DNA of 64,000 bases, from positions 13,052,920 through 13,116,919 of the forward strand of contig NC_133938.1 of NCBI RefSeq assembly GCF_031877795.1, written 5' to 3'. Made by a program: the position numbers and the translations under genes. The first letter of the stretch is position 1. Every line of letters starts with the position of its first letter. Under the pieces are notes generated by a model. The model made no database searches. It worked only from the letters and a program-made list of their open reading frames with translations, and was not told the DNA's origin. Below are positions 33,290-44,700 of this stretch, one piece after another. This stretch comes from Strix aluco. Taxonomy: Eukaryota > Chordata > Aves > Strigiformes > Strigidae.

Positions 33290-33510
33290 GGCTACGCGTG
33301 CCTCGGCCCTTCCGAGCGTCCTGGGAGCTGCTGCGGCTCCTCCGGGCGGTACCTTTATCTGGGAAGTGGCGGCTGTGCAGCTCAGGAAGCCTGGCTGGAG
33401 GCTCCCCCCACCCCATCGCCGGCACTTCCCCGTGCCCGAAACCACCGTTCTGCGGCCCCTCCGCCACCAGCCGCAGTGCCAAGTGAGGCTGCTCCTATCA
33501 GATAGGCGGC
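33290..33510 (-). promoter_or_regulatory. MPL promoter region with GATA and ETS motifs
   Basis: On the gene strand there is an AGATAA (TTATCT at 33355-33360), with an ETS-type GGAA beside it (GGAAGT on the + strand at 33362-33367). A back-to-back GATA pair (TATCAGATA, 33496-33504) lies farther upstream. Human MPL is known to be driven by GATA and ETS factors in megakaryocytes, so the pairing fits. There is no TATA box. The start site is not determined and probably lies between 33280 and 33350. Confidence 0.5.
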
Positions 33511-35215
33511 ACGTCCTGCCCTTGTGGCTACGGGCACACCGGGAGGCTGGGGTAGGAAGAAAAACAACCCCTGAGAAACCAGGGAGGCCCCTGTGTGGGG
33601 CAGGGCAAGGCAGGGCAGGGCAGGCTGTTGGGGGCTGCAGGCATGTGGGAGCATGGGACATGAGGCAGCTGCTCCGGCTCCATCCTGCCCTGGGCCACCT
33701 GGCACTGGTGTGCACTGGGTCTGCCCTGCATGGCCCAGCAGCACCATCCCCATGGCTGTGCCAGGAGCAGACCTGCAGGCACAGGGGCATCAGCAGGGCC
33801 CACACAGATGCTAGCGGTGTTGGTGCAGGAGCAGGACCACCATGGTGGGGTCCTGCAGACATGCTCAATCTCATGCCAATCCACTACCACCGCTCAGCGC
33901 AGGCAGCCAGAGGGATGTCCCACCCTGCTGGGGTGCAGCACCATGGCACAGCCCAGGGAGCACCAGTCGGGGCATGAGGAGCCACTCGCACACGCATCCC
34001 CACTGTGTCAAGGGCGAGTTGGCTTCTCCTTGCCCTGCAGCTGGAGACAGCACCAGGGGCGCTGAGGGGAGGCGGGAACAGCCAGAACCAATTTGTCACA
34101 GTCAAATTTTGTCAAACCAGTCCCACTTCCTTCTCCATCTGGCTACTGGGCTTTGCCTCAGGGAGGCAAAAAGCAGAAAGCCCTTGGTTTGAGCAGGGCT
34201 GATGACGATGACTCAGATGCCATTCCCAGCCAGCAGCAGAGGAGGTACACAGGCGGTGGCACACATCAGGCTGCCTGCAAGAGCCAGTCCCCAACACCCT
34301 TTCACTGGGGACCTCAGTGATGGGGCAGAGAGGCTGCTTACTAACAGCTGTGGTTGATACCAAGAAGCACTGGAGGCCAGAATAGGAAATCAAAATGGTA
34401 TTGACAGGGTTAAAACACCTTCTGGGGAAAAAAGACTCTTGCCCAGAAGGGCAAATGCAAATGCCCCTGCCTTTGGCTGAGATACCGGACTCTGGAGGAG
34501 CAGCCCTTGCTTCCTGCAGACTGCAGAAGATGGCTAGATGGGCAGCTGGATGGCACGCCTAGGGCTTAGCAAGCTGAAGCCAACAGAGATAAAGGCCCAC
34601 CCACTGTCTATATAACAAATGGCAGCAGAGCAGGATGAAGGACCATGGGCTGGGACAGAAGCTCCCACAGGAGGGTCAGCCCAGGTGGTCCTCGAGGCAC
34701 CGGCATGCGTTCGAGCAGGCTGGTTGAACACGACGGTCCCTTTGCAAGACGCAGGAAGTTACCCGACAGCTCGGTGCAGTGCTGGGCAGGTGCTGGCTGG
34801 CCACGGTGGGAAGGGTGTGAAGCTGCACAGCCCCGCAGGGACCAGCTGGAGGAGTGGGGCCATCCCCGTGTACAGTGGCCAACCAAGGGGAAGCTGGAGG
34901 AACAGTTTTCAAGCATGCGAGAAGGAGCTGCGCAGAGGAAGGACATAGTCTGTTCTCCATATCCCTTGGTGACAGGACAAAGTCTTAAATTGCAGGGGAG
35001 AGATCCCAGATGGATACTAAGAAAACCCATCCCCATGGCATGATGAGACCTGGGGCTTGTCTGGGGGATCTGGGGCATCCCTGGAGATCATCAGAGGACC
35101 TCAACAGGGACAGGATCCCAGGGAGTGCAGCAGACCATCGGGGCCCTGCATCTTCTTCCCTGGTGCCGTCAGAGGCACAGAGCTGGGTCCCCACCTCCCC
35201 TCCTCTGGACCCAGC
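33510..35215. other. Intergenic spacer, MPL promoter to TIE1 3' end
   Basis: I see no exon, RNA gene or identifiable repeat. A short degenerate cagggcaagg-type direct repeat lies at 33598-33625. A TATA-like tctatataac lies near 34608 on the + strand, without other promoter support. Because TIE1 and MPL are transcribed in the same direction, this spacer also contains the distal MPL upstream region. Confidence 0.45.
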
Positions 35216-35231
35216 TGCCTGTTGCTCTACG

Positions 35232-35237
35232 TTTATT
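35232..35237 (-). terminator. TIE1 polyadenylation signal
   Basis: TTTATT on the + strand gives AATAAA on the minus strand. It is the first one past the TIE1 stop codon and implies a 3' UTR of about 0.58 kb. Confidence 0.75.
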
Positions 35238-35798
35238 GTTCATAAGGCAGAGCTGGCACCTCTGAAGGGTTACCGCAGAGCTGGAGGCTATGCACAGCCA
35301 ACGCTGTCCCTTGTCCCTTGCCCCATCCCACGCTGGCAGCAATGCTCACAGCCTTGCTGGCACCACTTCAGGCCCAGAGCATGCTGAGGGCTGCAGGGCA
35401 GGCAGCTGTTGGGCTGCTGCTTCCCCTCTCACCCTAAACCTTGGGCATTTTGTGTCCATGGGCTCAGGCAGCAGCACCCTGGCTCCTGAGAGAGCCCTTC
35501 TCCTGCCCACTCTGCTGGGAACACCCTGCTGCTGCTTGTCCTTGGGGGCTATCCCAGCATGTCCCCCAGCAGTGTGGGGCCATGTTGGTGGTCAGTGGTG
35601 TGCCAGCGTGAGCCAGCACATGCTGGGTGGGCAGTCAGGGAGGGGATGGCACAGTCCTGCTGTGGGGAAGGCGCTCTTGGGAAGGGGCATCGGCATGTGT
35701 GCTCAGCCCCGGAGAGGGGCAGACAGCCCCTCGTCACCACAGCACTGTCCCAGCAGACTGGGGCCAGCGTTGCTCCCCTGCACGGTGCCAGCGCAGCC

Positions 35799-38700
35799 TC
35801 ACGCCTCCTCAGCAGTGGCATCGATCCCCGCGTAGGTGAAGTTCTCGAACAGGGCCATGTTCACGTAGGCCTGTGGGGGAACCCCAGTCAGGAGCCAGTT
35901 GTGACAATGTCCCCGTCTACCTCCCATCCCTGCTGGCATGCTTGAGGGTGCTGCGCCCTGGGGGGAAGCGATGGGGCTCCCCACACCCGAAAAGTGATTC
36001 TGGGGTTACTCCCATGCATGGTGGGGTCACAGAGGTTCTGCTGCTGGATGTCCCTCCCCGAGCCCAAGGGATGCTCCAGCATTTGGGCAAGGGGTGGGCA
36101 TCCCTCCCGCTGAGTCGCCGCCACTCACCTTCCTGGCCTCCAGCATGCGGATGAGCTGCATGGAGATCTGGGCGAAGGGCGGTCGCTCGTAGGGGCGGTC
36201 GCGCCAGCACTGCCGCATCAGCTCGTACCTGGGGACAGAGAGCCGGTGGTGGTGGCGGCTCAGAGTGCACGGGGGTGGGGGGGGTGGGGGTGGGGGGGAG
36301 AGGGACAGAGAAGCTGTTTGTGGGATATGGGGGGAAACAGGTGGGAAACTAAAGCCCAGGAAGTGTGTTTGGGTTGTGGGACCACAGCTGTCACCCCCCA
36401 GTCACAGAGGGGAACCAGGCAGGAAGCTACAGCAAGTTGGTGGGAGCCCCGTGGGGCAGGGGGGTCAGGGGGATGTGGGTGCCTCCATCCCCTGGGGCTC
36501 TCTGCCCACTTACACCTCGTCGTCACAGTTGCGCGGCTTCTCCATGCGGTAGCCCTGGGGCAGCTTCTCATAGAGCTCAGCGCACGTCATCCCGCAGTAA
36601 GGTGTCCCTCCTACAGCCACAGACACAGAGCTGGCTGCAGGGTGACGGTCCCCGGGATGTCCCCTCTGGGGCTGCAGGAGGACCAGACCTGCAGGGACCC
36701 AATTGGAGGCAGGGGACACAGAAGAGCCTTACCCAAGCTGACGATCTCCCAGAGCAGGACTCCAAATGACCACCTGAAAGGGCAGGAGCTGAGGCTGTGA
36801 CAGAGCCCCCAGCCGTGACCCACTGATGGGCATGGGAAAAGCCCAGGGTGGAGTGGGCAGCCAGGGCTTGGGCTGAGCTGGCAGCTCCCCAGGGAGATGC
36901 ATCATCATCACCTCCTGCCCTCACAGCACCCAGAGCAAAAGCATCGCTGCACTGACCACCCCAGAGCCGGATGGAGACAGCCACGGCCATGCCCCAGCCC
37001 CCGTGCCCCTGACTGCAGGACTTACACATCACTCTTGGTGGTGTACACGCTGTAGTTCAGGGACTCGATGGCCATCCAGCGAACCGGCAAGCGGCCCTGG
37101 GGAAAGAGAGAGCAACCATCAGAGGAGGGGGGATGCCCCACGGAGAGAAGACAGCTGTGACCCAGCCAGTCCTGGCATGGTGGGTCATTCCTGCTGACGG
37201 TGTGGGTCCTGCCCACTGCATTGGTGCAGGCCCCATGGAGATACTTCGCTCCTGCCTCACCATCGTCTTCTTCACATAGACCTCCTCCCCTCTGGAGAGG
37301 CCAAAGTCGGCAATCTTGGAAGCCAGGTTTTCTCCCACCAGGATATTCCTGGCTGCCAGGTCCCTGTGAATGAACTGAAAGGAGCCAGCAGTCAGCAGGA
37401 GCTGCACACTCCCTCCTGCTGGCCCCAGGGGTCTCATGCCCCGATGGGGAGTCCCCAGGCCCCAGGGGAAGGATGTTCTGAGGGGTTTGCTGGGGATGCA
37501 CCTGCTTCTCACTCAGGTACTGCATCCCCTTGGCCACATCTGAAGCAAACTGGAGGAGCTGCTGGGAGGTGAGGGTGGAGGCAGTACCGTGCTCCTTGGC
37601 AAAGGCTGGGTCTGTCTCCAAAACCCGGCTTTTGCGGAGAAAGTCGAGGAGGTTTCCGTAGGGAGCATACTCAATGGCGATGTACAGGTATCCTGGGGGA
37701 CAGGAGGAGATTGGGCTTGTGGGGCTCTCTCTAGCAAAGAGGAAATCACAGCCGGGCAGGGCCCATGGGGCTGGGGAGAGGAGAACAGTCCTCACCCTTG
37801 TTCTCGCAGGCACCCAGCAAGTTGATGATGTTGGGGTGATGGCCCAGTTTGCACAGCACCTCCAGCTCCCCAGCAAAGTCCCGATGGTCGTTCTCCGAAG
37901 CAAACTCTGGAAGCAAAGAAGGGATGGTCACCTCAGTCTTACAACAAGGGCCCTTCCTCTGCTCCTCCACTGATGGCTCCTGCCCCTCCTCAGCCCCAAG
38001 CATGGCCCAGGATGCAGCTGCATCCCCCAGCCCACCCTGCCTGCCTGCCCCCACACTCACCTTTCAGCATCTTGATGGCCGCGTTCATTTTCAGGCCATC
38101 CTTTTTGATCATGGCCCTGATGACCTGCCCGAAGTTGCCCTCCCCGATCATGTCCTCAAACTTGATGTCTTCCCACTCCAGGATGGGGTAGCTGAGGGGC
38201 TCTGGCTGTGGCTTGGGCCGGCGTGTCAGGGTCAGAGTCCCTGAATTGAACTGCAGGATGGTCTCTTCCCCCTGGGAGATGGGAGCGGGTAAGGTTAGAG
38301 GCACTGGGCACCCCTCTACCTGCGCGGCAGTCCCGGCAGGGCAGCGTCATGGGCAAGGACGGGCTCCGCACCCTCTCTGCGTGGAGGTGAGGTCTGGCTG
38401 CATCCGGACTGGAGGCTATGGAGCGTGACCTGGATCGGGCTGGGAAGTGGGGAGCTGGGGACATGGTCCTGGCGGGGCAGGCAGCACTCACCGAGCCAGA
38501 CTGGTATGTAAAGGTGCGGCGGCGGTGGAAAAAATTCTTCTTGATGAGGAAAAGTGCCAGGAGGGCAAAGAGGATGGTGAGGCAGGTGACAGACACGGAG
38601 CCAACGATGGCCAAGAGCAGCTGCTGGTCTACTCCTGCCTGCTCGGTGCTCTGGCTGCCCAGGCTGGGCGGCACGCTCAGCGCTCCTGCCAAAAGGAGGG

Positions 38701-41700
38701 ATGGAGGGTCGTGGCCCACGGCCGAACCCTGCTCAGGCTGCACAGGTGGCCAGGCACCAAGACGGCAGCCCTCTCCCAGCACCCTGGGACCCCATGAAGA
38801 CACCACAACCACAGCCCGAGCTCTTGGTGCCATGGTGTCACAGGAGTGAAGGTGTCACTGCCCAGGCCCTGCCACCAAACCTGCTGGTTTCTGGTCTTCC
38901 AGCCAGTTCTGGGTCCAGCCACCAGCTCCTCCCATGCAGGCTCTGCCCTGCTCCTCTAGCCCCTCACACACCATGTCAGCCTCTGGCCAAGGCAGAACCA
39001 CTCTGTGGTGGCCATGCTGTCACCATGCCACCCCTGCCCCATCAGGACTAGGAGGAGCCAGATTTCTGAAAACACCCACAAGTGTTTTGGGCTTGGGCTG
39101 CTGCTTCAGAGCCACTCTCTGAGATTGCCACAAGCACCCTGGTCACTCTTTGCTGACCCAGATGCTGAGCCCAAGCTCCAGCAGAGCCGTCAGCACCCTG
39201 CCTGCTGGGACACCCCTCTCACCGTCCCCCAGGGTCTTGGCTTTCACAGGCTGGCTCCATTCCCCTGGGACATGGGAGTTGGCACGGACGCGAAACTGGT
39301 AGCTGGTGCTGGCGTTGAGGCCCCCGACGATCTTGGTGGTCTCGGCGCCGCTGTCAGTGTCGATCCACTGGGGCTCGCTGGTGCCCCCCACCTGCTGCAG
39401 CTCCACGATGTACTTGGTGATGCCCCCGTTGGGGTACTCAGGGACCTGCCAGGAGAGCTTGACAGCGGTGTCAGACATGGACTCTGCTGAGAGCAACCGC
39501 GGGGAGGAAGGCCCTGGGACAAGGAGAGGAGAGTGTCAGTCCCAGGACAGGGCTCTTGGCACTGCAGGGGCTGAATGCTGCTGGACCAGACCCTGTGGAT
39601 GGCAGTGGCAACCAAAGCTGTGCCAGGTGTGAGGGACCTCCAGGGACCCCCAGACCCTGCTTGGAGGAGGTACAGGAGGATATGGAGTTGCTCTCCAGGT
39701 ACAACAGTACCCCCAAATGCTCCCAGCCTCAGGGACCATCAAGCTAGATGTCTGTGTATTGACTAGACCTTGGAATATTTTCCTTCTTCAACCTTCCCTC
39801 ACACAGTGTTCCCATTGCCTCCTCTGAGCCTTCTCCAGCCTGCCCACATCCCTAACTCCAAATCCCCAAATCACACAAAGCTCTTACAAGCACCAAGTGG
39901 AGAAAACCTTGCATCCTCCAAACCTGATGCCCATCAGCCCTCCCAACATGTACCAGACAGCGCCAAGCCTCACTGAAGGCCTCATGCACTCCTTCCCCCT
40001 TGGCTGCCAGAAAGGTTGGTCAGGCTCCACCTCCCCACAGTCTCCCACCCACATGGAGGCCTGCGTGCAAGTGTGCGTGTGCCCACAGGAGGGACTGCAG
40101 GTCTCTCCAAGCCCTAGTGACCATCCAGCAAAATTACCAGGCAGCTGGTTAAAGTGAACCAAAGGGAAATAATGTTTTCACACAAAGTATAATTATATTG
40201 AGGAACTTGTTGCTACAGGGTGTTGTAAAAGCTGCAGGTATAGACAGGTCCATCAGGGCTTGGGCAAGGGTGCGGAGGGCAGATCTGTTTGTGAGCATCA
40301 CTCGTGATGGCCTGAATGTCATGTTCAGCTTAGGGTGTTTCTCAGCTGCTTGGTGCTGGAGGCTGCAGAGTCTAGCAAGGAAAGGAGGACCCATTTCCCC
40401 CCCAGGCAGCTGTTCATGCTGTATCAGAGATGGGATACAGGGGCAGCCGGACCTGAGGATGGTCACTGTTACAATTGTAACTGATTTATCATTGTAATTC
40501 CCTGTAATAATTCCCTGTGTTCTGCTGGACCCACCTTTGCTGTTGATCATGACTTTGTAGAGGTCGGAGGGGGGCCCAAGGCTGGCACAGTGGTACACCA
40601 GCACCTCCAACCCGTACTCCTTATTGAACTCCAGGTCCCCAATGCGGGCAGAGAGCACAGAGATGGATGTGATATTTTTCTCACAGACCAGTCGCCTTGC
40701 AGAGTCGAAGAGGTGGACGATGAACCCATGTGCTGGCTCGTGGTTACTTGGCAATTTCCAGTTGATGTGAAGTGTGTTTTTCTCCTCTATGGACCAACCT
40801 TCGATCACAGGCTTGACTGTGGGCTCTGCGAACAAAAAGGCAGCAAAAACTCATGGCGCATCAGTTGCAGGGCTTTGCATACCCTGTGTCGCACAGGGTT
40901 AGGGGTACAGTCAGTGTTAGGGTCAGGGTGAGGGAGATGGAGGCTCACCAAGGCACTCGGTCACCATGACAGCCTCAGGTCCCTTGCTGCCCTCCCCACC
41001 ATCCCCTGGTCGGCTCAGCTGCACCTTGACGATGTAGGCGGTCACCGGCCGGAGGTTCATGACAGTGATGTTCTCGCTGTTGTCAACTGTTGGCCAAGAG
41101 GACACGTCAAAGCCTTGTCCATGACACACAATCTGCCCTGCCACTGGCATCCTCCTTGGCATCACCACAAGGGTCCCAGGATGGAGACCTCTGCCCACCC
41201 CTGACCCTCACTGGCTGGGGCAGCCATCCCTTCCCGCCCAAGTCCTACCTGTGCCCCTCACTCCCTGGCAGACACATACCCACAATGGATGACCATGCTG
41301 AGGTGTCGTCCTTGGGCTTGTAGAGCAGCTTGATGGAGATGATGGGTCCATCGCCAGAGAAGCAGTCCACAGGCGATACCACGAGCTGGCGGCTCTGTTT
41401 GGCCAGCAGTCGGGGGGGGCTCAGGGGCGCTGGTGGCACTTGGTGGAGAAGGAGGGAATGACACCAGTGGGACTGGGAGCAATAAGTAGCAGAGCATGGG
41501 TACATCTGCCACCCCTTGGCTCCTTCCAGCTTTGTCAGGGAAGTCTTTTATCACCACCCAAACCTGTCTGCTGGCACTGGAGCACATGATGGGTGGTACC
41601 CGGTTCAGTATGGAGAGGTTGGCATTGCCACACAGTGCTGTCAGCCTCCCCCAGCAACCCCAGCTCATCCTACTTGTGCCACCACTCTTTCCTCACCTCG

Positions 41701-44700
41701 GATGTTGACCTTGACTTTCCGGCTGTCCTGGCCCCCGGTCGTGGAGACCCGGCACTCCCAGAGCCCTGTGTCTGCCTTTGTCAGACGCTGCACCTGAAAC
41801 TCACAGGTGATCTGCCCCGGCTCGATGATGGCTTTGATGAGCTGTGGGCACAGAGGGTGCCTCAGTCCCCTGGCTCAGCCCCCTGGCTCCCCGCACTGGT
41901 CTGAAGCTTCCCAGAAGCCAGGTGGGGAGACAAGTGCTTCTGAGTGAGCCAGCAACATGGGGATGGTGGTGGGGCAAGGGCATGGGGGCAGTACCTTGAG
42001 CACAGTGCCGTCAGCCTTGCGCAGCTCCACGCTGTCGCTGGCAGGCAGTGGGTTGCCGGTGGCCACGCAGCTGACAACAGGCTCTGAGCCCAGGTTGAAC
42101 TCCAGCTCCGAGGCCAGTTGGATGATCTGGGGGAACCGGTCTGGCACACAGAAATTGGCATTAGGGCTGACCCTGCTTCTCCCCAGGCACAAGAGAGGCT
42201 GGCACCTCTCCCTGGTCCCAGCTGAAGCCAGCCCCCGGTGCCAGGGGGCCGGTGCCACATGCTGCGGTCCAGCCCTGATCCTCGCCCCATGCGCTGGGCT
42301 CAGCAATGCTCTTGGCATGGCTAATCCCAGGGGCCCAGACGAGATGCTCCCCTTGTAGCACCCTGGTTTCCATTCCCAGCCCCCACCTGGGTTGGGGGCT
42401 ATTTCTGCAGACAAGGAGGCTGCTGAGCTGGCTGGTAGCCTATGGCCCCTCCAGTCACCAGTGAGGAAGGAGCCAGAGCCCACCTGAGGGTGGGGGACAG
42501 AAACCTGCCACAGCCCTGTGCCAGCCTTACCTGACTTCTCACAGTGCTGCCCGTGCCAGCCTGCTGGGCAGACACAGCCGCTGAAGCGGTTACAGCTGCC
42601 TCCATTTCGGCATGCACACCCCAGGGCACAGTCGGGGCCGTAGTATCCTGGGGGACAGGCTGCAGGAAGAGGAGAGCTCGCTGCTACCCCGGGCAGAGAC
42701 CGTGGGCTGCTATTGCAGGCAGCAGCACTGCTCAGCCCATGCCACCTCTCAAGCTGGGAGAGGTTTGGATGGGTGCTGACGCTGCAGAGCAGAGCTGGGC
42801 CTCGCAGGAAGCCCAGGCTGGATGGGCGAGCTGATGGATGCCCATGTCCCCGTACCTTGGCTGCAGCGGGAGCCACTCCAGCCCGAGGCGCAGGAGCAGC
42901 CGTAGGGATCCGGCAGGCAGAAGCTCAGCCCTCTGCAGCCCTGGGCTCTCTGGCACGTCTCCTGGCAGTTGCGGCCAAACTGGCCTTCCCGGCAGGCTGG
43001 AAAAACAAGTGTGGTTTGCCCTCACCCGCTGTTCACCCTGGCACTGCTTGTGCATGGCATGGCACCAGCTCAGGTGCCCCAAGCCCCATAACTCTGCCCT
43101 GAGCAGGCACAGGAGCCATGTCCTGCTGAGAAGGTGGATGGTCCAGCCCTGCTCCAGAGATGGGGCACTGTGGGCAGAGAGGCAATGGGGATGCACGTGG
43201 AATTTCTGGCCACGGTGCCTGGGGCTGGGGGTGCAGCAGGGCCCCCCACGCATGCCCTGGGCATAGCTCCCACTGCTGGGCAGTCCCACACCTACCTCGC
43301 TCGCAGCGGGTGCCCATGAACCCGGGAGGGCAGATGCATTCGCCAACATGGTCGTGGCAGATGCCGCCGTTCAGACAGTTGGGACAGTCCTTCTCACAGG
43401 ACGGTCCCCATTTCTTCGCGGGACAGGCTGCAGAGAGAGCGGAGGGAGCGCAGGGTGGCACCAGGCCGGAGGGCAAGGTGCAGTCGCCTGTCCCTGTGTC
43501 CCAGGGAGCCAGGGCCCCACTCACCTCTCACGATCAGGCGGTAGAAGGCACTCCACAGAGGGCTGTCCCCCATGAATGTGGCGCTGTAGACACCGTTTTC
43601 AGTCACACTGACATTGGGGAGAGTCAGGGTGACAAGGTTGCCCTGCACCTCACCCCGGTCCGTGGTCTGGTAGTAGGTACCTGCAAGGGGGCAGAGGGTG
43701 ACCTGGGGCTTCCCCACGCCCCCAGGGCTGGTGCCAGGCACCATCTGGGAGCAGCCCTAGCCCGGTGCCTGCTCTTGGGGCCACTTGCCATTTCTTTTCC
43801 ACATAACGTCCGTCTCCTTCCTCTTGAGGACCCTGGCAGAGAAGGTGGCCGGCTCGGCGACGTTCACAGACTGCGTGGCCTTCACCGGGAAAAGGTGGGC
43901 TGCAGAGGAAGAGGAGGAGGAAGAGGAGGCTGAGCAGTGGTCACCTCCCAGGGCACTCACACCCAAGGGCAGTGCCAGTGCCTCCAGACCAGCCACCCCA
44001 AAACACAGCCCTGGCTCAGCGCAGCAGCCACCACACATTTCTGCTGGGAATTATGACACTCTTCTCCCTCCGCCTCGTGTGGGAGCTGGGACCCCACGAG
44101 CCTCTGCAGGACAGGCACTCCCTTCCTGGCCCTGCCAGACCCTGTGGGCAGACACCAAGGAGTGGGACGGGGCATGTTGCCCTCTGGCCAGCCCGCCAGC
44201 CCCAGCCTGGTGTGGGATGCCGGTGGCAGCAGCCTGGGGAGGTGACAGCTGGGACAAATCTGCAGGGTGGACCCTGCTTGCTGCCGGCTTGGGTGGCGCA
44301 GAGCAGCTGCAGGCAGCGACAGCACGGGCAGGCAAGGAGCGGTGAGGGGAAGCAGGCGCGCGGAGGGCTGCACGCCAGCCCATGGGACCAGTGGCCCTGT
44401 CATGGCTGTGTTCCTGATTTCCCAGGTGTTGGGGCGTGCAGCAGCAATGAACTCTCAGACTATTAATGTGTCAGCCAGAGCCCAGCTTTGAGCACAAACT
44501 GGGCTATAAATACATTAAGGCCTGGGAAACCAAACCCTGGGCGTGCCAGGCAGGACAGACACAAAAGAGGGCACAGGCCGGCGCTGGCTCTCGGATCCTG
44601 CCAGCACACCAGCTCGCACACACTAAAAGCAGCCACGCCAGGTTGGAGCTAAGGCACATCCAGCCCCGTGTCCTGCCCCACCAAGGCCAGGGGCCAGGAG

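Noticed and set aside
33164-33874. 236-codon minus-strand open frame that runs into the MPL start
   Set aside because: Only the last 34 codons before the donor at 33168 are real (MPL exon 1), in another frame. The rest is promoter sequence.
34604-34630. TATA-like tctatataac on the + strand in the MPL-TIE1 spacer
   Set aside because: No CpG context, no downstream exon and no open frame of interest. Such motifs arise by chance.
41875-42876. 333-codon minus-strand open frame in TIE1
   Set aside because: It strings together introns and parts of EGF exons. The real exons have GT-AG borders within it.
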